Below, piece after piece: positions 1 through 7,587 of a DNA stretch of 64,000 nt. A program made the translations under genes and the position numbers. Under the pieces are notes generated by a model, which saw only the letters and a program-made list of their open reading frames with translations, had not been told where the DNA came from and made no database searches. The stretch covers positions 1-64,000 of the forward strand of contig JAEUWI010000024.1 of assembly GCA_016791475.1 (NCBI GenBank), given 5' to 3'. How positions within the stretch are numbered: position 1 is the stretch's first letter; every line of letters begins with the position of its first letter. Origin of the DNA: Candidatus Hydrogenedentota bacterium. GTDB taxonomy: Bacteria > Hydrogenedentota > Hydrogenedentia > Hydrogenedentales > JAEUWI01.

Positions 1-50
1 CCGTTTACATTCGCTTCAAGCCATGGCAGAATATCAACTGGACTGAGCAT
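1..50 (-). CDS. Start of an unidentified protein, cut by the window edge
   Basis: An open frame begins with ATG at 50 and runs off the left edge after about 16 codons, reading MLSPVDILPWLEANVN. A good ribosome-binding site (GAGGAG, near 58-63) lies about eight bases upstream, which is the main reason to believe it. It is too short to assign a family. It points away from the rest of the window, so the glycosyltransferase operon to its right ends against its promoter region. Confidence 0.4.
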   Translation of the reverse strand, partial: MLSPVDILPWLEANVN

Positions 51-344
51 TGCTGGAATCTCCTCTTGAGGTTTTGGTGCTAGATCGAAACTGCTCAGTC
101 CATTTTTGATCAAATTTGGCGCTACGTCAACAGCTAACTATCTGCCACGCAAACAATTGCAAAGAATCGAAAACTGGGGATCACTCAGGTTCATCCCGGT
201 TTACGGCTACCTACGTTCAGGGGCAGCACAGCTTTCCAGGACGGAAACTACCAACCACGAATGGACACGAATTTACGAGCCGTGGCTAAGCCGGTAAGGC
301 CGAAAAAGACGCTCGAACCGGATGAGCCGACGTGGGAACTCCGG
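51..344. other. Gene-free spacer
   Basis: No supported gene is seen. The short frames present have no ribosome-binding site and no recognisable product. The only distinct content is a copy of a dispersed repeat at 253-272, annotated separately. The stretch holds the upstream region of the partial leftward gene and the 3' flank of the glycosyltransferase gene. Confidence 0.5.
253..272 (+). repeat. Dispersed ACACGAAT-type repeat, copy 1
   Basis: The 20 bases AACCACGAATGGACACGAAT occur here and again, identically, at 22601-22620. The unit has a roughly ten-base period (CCACGAATGG, ACACGAAT). Similar strings are common in intergenic DNA of environmental bacterial genomes, from general knowledge. 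The function is unknown. Confidence 0.7.
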
Positions 345-2291
345 TTACCAGGCTCCCCGTTCCCGCAGCACGCATTCTACCCGCCCGAGCAACTGTCCCG
401 CCCGGGCCCGATTGGTGTGGTACTGGAGAAAGTGGCGACGGCCCACCTCCGCGATGGCCTGAACTTCTTCCGGCCGGTTCAGATAGTAGTCCACCTTTTC
501 CACGAGTTCTTGCAGGTCTCCGAAGAAAGCGGCGTGAACGCCGTCTTCGAAATTATGGGGGATGTGAATGGGGAGCCGGTCGCTCAGGAGCATGCAGCCC
601 TGCGCGGGCAACTCCCAGTAACGGACGGTGTCAAAACCCATGCCAAAGCAGTTGAGGCCGATACGGCTGTCGCGGATCCGGGCCTGGTAGGCTTCCTGCT
701 CAAATTGGGTGCTCAGATTCCATCCATAGCGCTCCTCCAGTGTTTCCAGGTATAAACGCCGCTGGCCGAATCTGCGATGACCCGCCCAGAAGAAATCGTG
801 GGAACGGCGGCCCACAGGCGCCCGCAGCCCGAGCGACTCCGAATAGGCGAAGGGCATGGGCCAGGTATTGGGCCCATAGGCTACGCATCGGTGCATCTCC
901 CGCTTGAAGTAACCGGCAAACTCGGGCAGGCCGAGGCGCTGCTGGACCCGGTAGCGAAAGTTCCCCATTTCGTCCAGACCGTCCATGAGAAAGACCGGAC
1001 AATCGCCCCGGGCGTCGAGGATGTCCCGCACCTCCTCCGGGGGCAGGCTGCCCTCCACATCGCCAAAGAGGATAAAGTCAAAGGCCCTTTGGCGCAGGGC
1101 GTCGCAGATGCTTTGCAGGGTTTCTCCGGTGCCAAGGCGGTTGAAGCGGCAGGGATAGTGGCGGTGTTCGGGTGTCTCTCCGCCGTGAAGCGTGGCCTTC
1201 CAGGGGTAGTCGATCACATTTTCGTCCCCCAGGCACGCACACAGCCCGTCATAGAGCACATCGAGACCGTAGTGCGGTCGGGGATGAAGCAGGTAGAGCA
1301 CGCGGAAGGGGCGGGTTCCGTCCCAGGCCGGAACCGTTGCGAAAGGGTTGGCGGTTGAACCGGACATGGCGCCAGGACATTCACGGCGGCGGCTCACCAC
1401 CTCCGATGGGGCCACATGCGCGGCGGTTCGGAGCATCCGCCCGGCCATTTCCGGGTCGCCGGCACGGTCCCAGCATTCCGCCATGGCGATGCCGGGCGCT
1501 GGATTTCGGGGATCCGCGTCGGAGAGCTGGTAGAACTCGCTCAGGGCGCGGGTGAGCAGGTTGGATTGGTCATGCCCCTGAACGACGCGGATCCATTCCG
1601 CCAGCACTTCGAGCCTGGCAAGCCCCACTGTGGTTCTGGACGCGGGATTGACCAGATAGGGCTGCGGGATCTGCTCCAACACGTGGTACGCCGCTTCGGG
1701 CCGGGCGGCCTCCAGCAGTTCTCTCGCATGCTGGACTGGATTGTAGGCGGCGGTAACGGCCGCAATCAGAAGACCTCGATGGGTTCCGTCCGGGGTCTGA
1801 GGGTCTTCGAGGGGCCAACGCTGATACACAAAAAAGCCGCGCCGCCCGAGCTCCGCCACAAGATCGCGTTCGAGCTCCTCGATGGACTGGGTGCCGGGTT
1901 CCGCGAAGGCGGGCTCTCCGAAGAGTGCGTATACCAGCCCCTGCACCCGAAGCTTCGGGGCCAGTTGCTCCAGCCAGTCCAGTGCTTCGGCCGACGACGA
2001 TTCGATACTGGAAAGGAGCAGCGCATCGAGACCGCCTTCCGGCAGGGTCGATATCTCTTCGGGCGTGCGGACGACGGCATCCAGCAACTGTTCGGCTACC
2101 CGGGCGAGGCGCAATCGCCTGACGGCCCCGATCACCTGCGCCCCGGGGCGCTTCTTCAGGAGGTATCCCGTGGCGGCGCAACTCTCCCCCGCGACCGCAA
2201 CACGAACCATATGGTCGGGTATATTGGCCAGCAAGCCGAGGTAGGCGGGGTGCAGGTGATTCGGAACATATTTCAAGAGGTCGTCAAGCAT
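345..2291 (-). CDS. CgeB-like glycosyltransferase with N-terminal helical region
   Basis: This 648-residue protein has a C-terminal part (about 330-648) resembling CgeB-type family 1 glycosyltransferases: a Rossmann-like opening (FRVLYLLHPRPHYGLDVLYDG), a segment ending in FWAGHRR, and a terminal block with GMGFDTVRYWELPAQGCML followed by DGVHAAFFGDLQEL. This is the usual donor-nucleotide region of the family. The N-terminal half looks like a degraded Rossmann domain followed by helical, TPR-like repeats (about 180-300). It begins 20 bases after the acyl-CoA ligase gene and is the last gene of a four-gene minus-strand run, so it probably shares that transcript. The acceptor is unknown; surface or lipid glycosylation is inference. 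Confidence 0.7.
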   Translation of the reverse strand: MLDDLLKYVPNHLHPAYLGLLANIPDHMVRVAVAGESCAATGYLLKKRPGAQVIGAVRRLRLARVAEQLLDAVVRTPEEISTLPEGGLDALLLSSIESSSAEALDWLEQLAPKLRVQGLVYALFGEPAFAEPGTQSIEELERDLVAELGRRGFFVYQRWPLEDPQTPDGTHRGLLIAAVTAAYNPVQHARELLEAARPEAAYHVLEQIPQPYLVNPASRTTVGLARLEVLAEWIRVVQGHDQSNLLTRALSEFYQLSDADPRNPAPGIAMAECWDRAGDPEMAGRMLRTAAHVAPSEVVSRRRECPGAMSGSTANPFATVPAWDGTRPFRVLYLLHPRPHYGLDVLYDGLCACLGDENVIDYPWKATLHGGETPEHRHYPCRFNRLGTGETLQSICDALRQRAFDFILFGDVEGSLPPEEVRDILDARGDCPVFLMDGLDEMGNFRYRVQQRLGLPEFAGYFKREMHRCVAYGPNTWPMPFAYSESLGLRAPVGRRSHDFFWAGHRRFGQRRLYLETLEERYGWNLSTQFEQEAYQARIRDSRIGLNCFGMGFDTVRYWELPAQGCMLLSDRLPIHIPHNFEDGVHAAFFGDLQELVEKVDYYLNRPEEVQAIAEVGRRHFLQYHTNRARAGQLLGRVECVLRERGAW

Positions 2292-2311
2292 GGGCGATTC
2301 GCTGGGGCGGG

Positions 2312-3901
2312 TTAACCGCCACCGCCGTCTAGTTTGCCGCGCAGGGCCATCTTGTTCACTTTGCCGTTGGGCAGCAGGGGCAAGGCGCTTTCAATCGTGA
2401 ATTTCTTGGGCACCTTGAAATTGGCCAGATGCAGTTTGCAGTGTTCGCGCAACGCGTTCGCATCCACGGTCTGGCCCGCCTTGAGCATGACGAAGCCGTG
2501 CCCCGCCTCCTGGTAGAGCGGATCGGGGACACCGAGTACGGCGGCGAAGAGCACGGCGGGGTGGGATTCGAGCACCTCCTCCACTTCTCGGGGAAACACG
2601 TTCTCACCGCCCGACTTGTACATTTCGCTGCTGCGCCCGGAAAGGAAAATGTAACCTTCTTCATCGACCCACCCGAGATCGCTGGTGTAGTACCAGCCCT
2701 CGCCATCCAGCACTTCGCGGGTGGCCTTGGGATTGTTCAAATAGCCCTTCATGACGCTGGGACCGCGCACGGCGAGTTCGCCGACGGTTCCCGCGGGTAC
2801 GGGATTCCTGGCGGCATCGACGATCTTGAGTTCGAAGGGCGGCACGACTTTCCCAACGGACTTCGCCATCCGCTCGTTGTCTTCGTCGCCCGTGGTATAC
2901 GTCACGAATCCGCACAGCTCGGTCGAGCCGTAGCCCGTGAGCAGTCGGGCGCCGGTTTTCGCGGCAATGCCCTTGAGCACATCGAGCACGAGCTGGGGCA
3001 CGCCGGCCCCTCCCCATACGAAATGGGTCACGTGGCTCCAATCCATATCCTTGAACTTGGGCGCCTGGAACTGCATGAGAAACATGACCGGCACCTGGCC
3101 GACCATGGTGATGCGTTCCCGCTCGATGATCTCCAGGGAGGACTGGGGATCGAAGTGGTCCATGAATACGAGGGTGCTCCCGCCCATGGCCGCCGCGAAC
3201 CCGATTTCCACATCGGCCGCTACGTGGTTGATGGGGAAATGGAGGAGCAGTCGGCCCTGACGGCCGATTCCGAAAAAGGCCATCTCGGCGCGTATGTTTT
3301 CAATGATGGCGCGGTGGGTCTGGAGGACGCCCTTGGGCTTGCCGGTGGATCCGGAGGTGTACATCAGAAGGACTTCGTCCGTCTCGCGAACTTCGGCCGC
3401 CCGTTCCGCGAGGGCCTCCGCGAACTCCGGACGCTCCCGGTTGGTCCACTCCTCGAAGGGCGTGAAATCGGGATGGGGCTCTCCGATGACGAGTATCTTG
3501 TGTATGCTGGGAAACTCCTCGGCAAAGGTCTGGCCCGCGGCGATGAGGTCGATGCCGAGGTACTCGTGGAGCGTAATCAGCAGGGAGGGCTGACAGTGGC
3601 CGACGATGTAGCGGAGTTCGTCCGTGGTGAATTTGGGCGACAGGCCGAGCCAGGTGGCACCCACCTTGGCGGCCGCCATGAAGGTGATCATAAACTCGGG
3701 ACGGCCCATGGAAACCATGGCGATGCGGTCCCCCCGTTGCACGCCGGCCTCAAGAAAGGCCCGCGCGGTGCGGTCTATCCGCGCATCGAACTCCGCCCAG
3801 GTCATGCGCACATCGTTGAAGACGAGTGCCTCGCCATCGGGGATCCGTTGCGCCCAGTAACTTACATGCTGCCAGAGCAGCGTACCAGCCATTTCGGCCA
3901 T
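2312..3901 (-). CDS. Acyl-CoA synthetase (AMP-dependent, ANL superfamily)
   Basis: This 529-residue enzyme should activate a carboxylic acid with ATP to an acyl-adenylate and then to acyl-CoA. All core ANL motifs are visible: the phosphate loop YTSGSTGKPKG near residue 181, the GYGSTELCG motif, the hinge region with YTSDLGWVDEEGYIFLSGR, the A8 block KSGGENVFPREVE, and the C-terminal catalytic lysine in PNGKVNK. Length and domain order are normal for the family. It lies 27 bases downstream of the MaoC-like dehydratase gene and 20 bases upstream of the glycosyltransferase gene, so the set is probably one transcript. The chain length of the substrate cannot be read from the sequence. Confidence 0.9.
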   Translation of the reverse strand: MAEMAGTLLWQHVSYWAQRIPDGEALVFNDVRMTWAEFDARIDRTARAFLEAGVQRGDRIAMVSMGRPEFMITFMAAAKVGATWLGLSPKFTTDELRYIVGHCQPSLLITLHEYLGIDLIAAGQTFAEEFPSIHKILVIGEPHPDFTPFEEWTNRERPEFAEALAERAAEVRETDEVLLMYTSGSTGKPKGVLQTHRAIIENIRAEMAFFGIGRQGRLLLHFPINHVAADVEIGFAAAMGGSTLVFMDHFDPQSSLEIIERERITMVGQVPVMFLMQFQAPKFKDMDWSHVTHFVWGGAGVPQLVLDVLKGIAAKTGARLLTGYGSTELCGFVTYTTGDEDNERMAKSVGKVVPPFELKIVDAARNPVPAGTVGELAVRGPSVMKGYLNNPKATREVLDGEGWYYTSDLGWVDEEGYIFLSGRSSEMYKSGGENVFPREVEEVLESHPAVLFAAVLGVPDPLYQEAGHGFVMLKAGQTVDANALREHCKLHLANFKVPKKFTIESALPLLPNGKVNKMALRGKLDGGGG

Positions 3902-3928
3902 GCCAGCCTCTTTTCCGATGAGATTGAT

Positions 3929-4828
3929 TTATGATGTCAGGTTAAGCACGGCCCGTCCATCGCGAACAGCCAATTCGCCTGCTGCCGTCTTCACTTCAAA
4001 ATAGACTGTTTTGCGCCCGGAATCCAGCCCGATCCCCAGGACGGACAGGGTCACCGTCGAGCCGGGCACGACCATGCCCCGAAAGGCGCCGTGCAGTTCG
4101 GCGAGCACTCGGGGGTCGGCTCCCCCCTCGCGGTTGAGAATTTCGCGCAGCGCCAGGCCAAGCGTGGCGGTGCCTTGATAGATCGTCGCGGGAAGCCCGA
4201 CCTGCCGGGCGAACGCGGGAGAGGTGTGAATGGGAAAGGAAATGTTGCTGCAGGCGTCGTAGATGTGGGCCGCCAGCGGCTCGACCTCAATGAGCATCTC
4301 CCAGGCCCCGCGCAGATTGGCGGGCGCCGGCGCGGGCCGGGGCAGGTCGGCGTGGACGCGCTCCGTTCCGGTGAGGGTAACGCCACGAAGCAATCCGGTC
4401 ACGTACTCGGTAAACAAGGCCTCGCCCCGGCGGTTTCGAGCGTCATAGCGGAGGGTGGCCAGGGTGCCCGCGCGGTGGTGTGCGAGTGCTTCGATGGCGC
4501 CTGTGATTTCCAGATGGGTTTCGGTATCCATCGGGCGGTGCCAGAGAATGGATTCGTTGTAGTGAACCTGCCGCGCCCGCACCTCCGGAGCGATTCCCCG
4601 CCCTTCCCATGCGCCTTCGAGGTCGGACGAAAGCGGCCATGTGAGTGCGACGGCAAGCATGGGGTGGGCGAGAATTCCCTCCGGTCGGGTGTCATCGAAA
4701 TACCAGGGGTTGCCGTCCCCCAGGCCGGCGGCGAAGTTCATGCACTGACGCGGTGACAGGGATGTATGAAGCGGCCTGCAGGCGACGCCTTCGACGTCGG
4801 TGGAGATTTCCAGGCGCCCGCCACTCAT
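3929..4828 (-). CDS. MaoC-like hot-dog dehydratase
   Basis: This 299-residue protein looks like a tandem hot-dog fold of the MaoC / enoyl-CoA hydratase 2 type. The second half has the typical run with FPIHTSPAFARQVGLP, then TIYQGTATLGLAL, and a terminal strand pair around FRGMVVPGSTVTLSVLG. The first half is a weaker repeat of the fold (about 10-150). Members hydrate or dehydrate 2-enoyl-CoA or acyl-ACP. The adjacent acyl-CoA ligase makes a CoA-thioester substrate plausible. A role in a specialised fatty acid or polyketide-like acyl chain is inference. Confidence 0.7.
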   Translation of the reverse strand: MSGGRLEISTDVEGVACRPLHTSLSPRQCMNFAAGLGDGNPWYFDDTRPEGILAHPMLAVALTWPLSSDLEGAWEGRGIAPEVRARQVHYNESILWHRPMDTETHLEITGAIEALAHHRAGTLATLRYDARNRRGEALFTEYVTGLLRGVTLTGTERVHADLPRPAPAPANLRGAWEMLIEVEPLAAHIYDACSNISFPIHTSPAFARQVGLPATIYQGTATLGLALREILNREGGADPRVLAELHGAFRGMVVPGSTVTLSVLGIGLDSGRKTVYFEVKTAAGELAVRDGRAVLNLTS

Positions 4829-4970
4829 GGACGACCGGTCCGAAGGCCCGACACTTCGGCGAAAGCGCGGCGCTCAATCCCGCTGGGGGAGCCCATGTTC
4901 CCTGCTTCGACCATGCTTTCCGAAATCCTCTCCCGTGGCCGCGCCGCGCTGTCGGTCCCGGCCCTCCGGG

Positions 4971-6269
4971 CTACCGGCCGACGCTGAAATAAGTGAACCC
5001 ATGCTCGACCATGTCTTCCGGATTGAAGAGATTGCGACCGTCGAAGATAACGCGCTCGGCCATGAGCTCCGCCATGCGCCCAAAGGCGGGTCGGCGGTAG
5101 TTGCTCCATTCCGTGGCAATGACGAGTCCGTCGGCCCCCTGCAGGGCATCGTAGGACTTCGCCGCCACGACAATCCGCCCCTGGTAGCGCGCTTCCAGGG
5201 CGGGCCCCGCCACGGGATCGTGGGCCTGCACTTTCGCGCCCCGGGCCAGAAGACTATCGATGATGCGCAGGGCGATGGAGCCCCGTATGTCGTCCGTGCG
5301 GGGCTTGAAGGTGGCCCCCCAGAGGGCGATGGTCTTCCCGGCGATGTTGTCGCCGTAGTAGTTGAGAATCTGATGCTCGAAGCGCTCCTGGCAGCGCAAG
5401 TTAACGGATTTTACCGCCCGTATGAGGTCGGTGTTGACGCCCTGTTCCTCCGCGAAGCGAATGCAGGCGTCCACGTCGCCGGGCAGGTGGACGCCGCCGT
5501 AGCCGAGGCCGGGAAAGAGAAAGGTGCTCCCTATACGGCTGTCGGTGGCGACGCCTTCCCGGACTTCGCTTACGTTGGCCCCGACCGCCGAGCAGATTTC
5601 GGCGAGCTGATTCATCATGGAAATGCGGGAGGCGAGCATGACGGTGGTGGCGTACTTGGCCATTTCGGCGCTGGCCTTGCTCATGAAGAGTATGGGGCGA
5701 CCGGTGCGCAGAAAGGGGCTGTATATCTCGCGAATAAGCTCTTGAACACGGACATCCTCGCAACCGACCACAACGCGGTCGGGCTGCATGAAGTCGTCTA
5801 TGGCCTTGCCCGCCTTGAGAAAGTCGGGATTGACGATGATGTCGTAGGGCTGCTTTGTGTGCTGGTGAAACACCGCGTCCAGCGCGGCCGCGGTGCCGGG
5901 CGGGCAGGCTCCCTTGTTGATGAAAAGCCGGTAGCCGGGCATGAAGGAGGCCACCCGCGCCGCAAGCTCCAGGACGCCGGTGGTGTCCACTTCGCCAGAT
6001 TCGGCGACGGGCGGGTTCACGCAAAACAATATGCAGAGACAGTCCTGGACGGCGGTCTTGAGGTTGGTGGTGAAGGCGAGGCGCTCTTCTTCGATGTTGC
6101 GTGAAAGGAGCTCTTCGAGGCCGGGCTCATGAAAGGGAACTTCGCCCGCCTGAAGGGACGCTGCGCGGGCCTCGTCCTGCTCCACACAAACGACCTGATG
6201 TCCGGATTCCGCCAGGCAGGTCCCCACGACCAGGCCCTGATAGCCCGTACCCACGATAGCAATTCTCAT
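4971..6269 (-). CDS. UDP-glucose 6-dehydrogenase-like protein with replaced active site
   Basis: This 432-residue protein aligns end to end with UDP-glucose/GDP-mannose dehydrogenases. It has an N-terminal NAD-binding GTGYQGLVVG, the retained AEMAKYA (Lys205), the C-terminal TDDIRGS, and FDGRNLFNP. However, several catalytic positions differ from the family. The cysteine motif GGSCFPKD reads GGVHLPGD, so Cys becomes His261. KSTVPVGT reads KGACPPGT (Thr to Ala121). NPEFLREG reads NPDFLKAG (Glu to Asp149 and Ala153). The Asn four residues after the catalytic Lys is Thr209. Asp265 is kept. Without the cysteine the normal four-electron oxidation to a uronate is not expected. A two-electron dehydrogenase, an epimerase-like enzyme or a non-catalytic protein are alternatives. 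The frame is intact, so this is not a decaying pseudogene. Confidence 0.8.
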   Translation of the reverse strand: MRIAIVGTGYQGLVVGTCLAESGHQVVCVEQDEARAASLQAGEVPFHEPGLEELLSRNIEEERLAFTTNLKTAVQDCLCILFCVNPPVAESGEVDTTGVLELAARVASFMPGYRLFINKGACPPGTAAALDAVFHQHTKQPYDIIVNPDFLKAGKAIDDFMQPDRVVVGCEDVRVQELIREIYSPFLRTGRPILFMSKASAEMAKYATTVMLASRISMMNQLAEICSAVGANVSEVREGVATDSRIGSTFLFPGLGYGGVHLPGDVDACIRFAEEQGVNTDLIRAVKSVNLRCQERFEHQILNYYGDNIAGKTIALWGATFKPRTDDIRGSIALRIIDSLLARGAKVQAHDPVAGPALEARYQGRIVVAAKSYDALQGADGLVIATEWSNYRRPAFGRMAELMAERVIFDGRNLFNPEDMVEHGFTYFSVGR

Positions 6270-6465
6270 TTACACACTCCGCGCGCCCGTCACGAACCCA
6301 TGTCGGCGGCAAAACTCTGATCTTGTTGAACGCGATTCGCCGCGGGCGGGGGAAGGAAAGACGCGTTTCCGTGCCCGAAAGCCCGGAAACTAAAGACCAC
6401 CGCGCCGGATCGTACCAGCATCCACGGCGGACCTTCAACCCTCGGACGCGCCGCGAACCGCGCAA

Positions 6466-6879
6466 TCACATCGGATCTTTCCATGCGGCTTCTTCGGCCG
6501 CCACCTCCAGAGAGCGCATGAAGCGCCGCACACCGCCGGTCACGTCGTCGTGGTAGATGGCGAACATCTTGTCCAGATTCGTGATCTGGAAGATTTCGAG
6601 GATTACTTTGGATACGCCGCAGAGGCGCAACTGGCCCTGGGCCTCCTGAATCGCCTTGTTGATACGCAACAATTCCGTCAGCACCGCGCTGGAGAGATAG
6701 TCCACGTTCTCAAAGCTCAGCAGCAGGTTGATTCCGGTGTTGCCTTCAATCTTTGCGACCACTTCGTTGCCGAATTCGGCGACGTTGATGGCGCTGAGCA
6801 CGCTGGTCGTGCGGATGGTCCCCACGACGATCTTGCCCTGCACCTCGAATTCCACAATACGATCATGGGCTTCACTCAT
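6466..6879 (-). CDS. STAS-domain anti-anti-sigma factor
   Basis: This is a single STAS domain of 137 residues, the type that binds an anti-sigma kinase and is switched by serine phosphorylation. The segment VDYLSSAVLTELLRI carries the expected phosphoserine position at the start of helix 2. I chose the second in-frame ATG at 6879, because the ribosome-binding site GAGGAGGA abuts the earlier ATG at 6888 and is correctly spaced only for the second. The next gene upstream encodes an RsbW-like kinase, the natural partner. No RsbU-type phosphatase or cognate sigma factor is in the window. Confidence 0.85.
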   Translation of the reverse strand: MSEAHDRIVEFEVQGKIVVGTIRTTSVLSAINVAEFGNEVVAKIEGNTGINLLLSFENVDYLSSAVLTELLRINKAIQEAQGQLRLCGVSKVILEIFQITNLDKMFAIYHDDVTGGVRRFMRSLEVAAEEAAWKDPM

Positions 6880-6973
6880 ACCCTGCATTCCTCCTCAATG
6901 GGCGGTCCGTGCCCGCCAGGCCGAGGTTGTCAACACCACTGCTTCTAATGCGCACACGCCGCGCGCCCGTCCG

Positions 6974-7378
6974 TCAGCACGCCTTGCGCCGGAAGGACAT
7001 CTCCAGACAATGGGCGGCGGTATCGAAGGTCACGTGTTCCATATAGTGCCGGATAAGGCAGATGCCGCGGCCACCCAACTGGTCGCTCTCGGGCAGGGCC
7101 ACATCGTCCACGCGGAACCCGCCACCTTCGTCTCTGACTTGAATCACACATTGATCGTCGCGGGCGGACATGACGATCCGCACGCGACGGCTCGCGTCGC
7201 CGTGGTTGCCGTGGCGCACCGCATTGACCAGCGCCTCTTCGAGGCAAAGGCGGATGCAGGGCACCTGCTCGCCAAGAATCCAGTCCCCGTCGAGCAAGGC
7301 GTCCACCGCACGATCGAGGGTGGCTGTCATGGCCTCGAAGGTGCTCGGAAACTCCTCGCTGAAAAAGGACGTACTCAC
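6974..7378 (-). CDS. RsbW/SpoIIAB-like anti-sigma serine kinase
   Basis: This 134-residue protein is a minimal GHKL ATPase of the anti-sigma type. It shows the N-box EEALVNAVRHGN, the G1 box DEGGGF and the G2 box GGRGICLI. Such proteins sequester a sigma factor or output protein and phosphorylate a STAS partner. The start is a GTG at 7378. The STAS gene follows about 95 bases downstream on the same strand, so the two form a partner-switching pair. The regulated target is not encoded nearby. Confidence 0.85.
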   Translation of the reverse strand: MSTSFFSEEFPSTFEAMTATLDRAVDALLDGDWILGEQVPCIRLCLEEALVNAVRHGNHGDASRRVRIVMSARDDQCVIQVRDEGGGFRVDDVALPESDQLGGRGICLIRHYMEHVTFDTAAHCLEMSFRRKAC

Positions 7379-7530
7379 AACGATGAACGCACTCCATTAA
7401 CCAAATCGGAACGGCTCGCCGCGCTCGGGGCCAATACCCCGGATGGCAGCGAAAAACGCCCCCACTCCTCGGACCTGAAGATTAGCACACAAGCCGGCGG
7501 AACGCCAACCGCCGCGCGGGACAACAACGC

Positions 7531-7556
7531 AGCCCGGCGGGTGGGTCCGCCGGGCT
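7531..7556 (-). terminator. Hairpin downstream of the lipoprotein gene
   Basis: A perfect ten-base stem (AGCCCGGCGG at 7531-7540 with CCGCCGGGCT at 7547-7556) encloses a six-base loop. It lies about 30 bases past the stop of the leftward lipoprotein gene. The sequence after it on the minus strand is only moderately U-rich (GCGTTGTTGT), so it is a plausible but not classic terminator. Confidence 0.55.
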
Positions 7557-7587
7557 GAAATAACGTGTTGTTCTTGAACGGCGGCGA

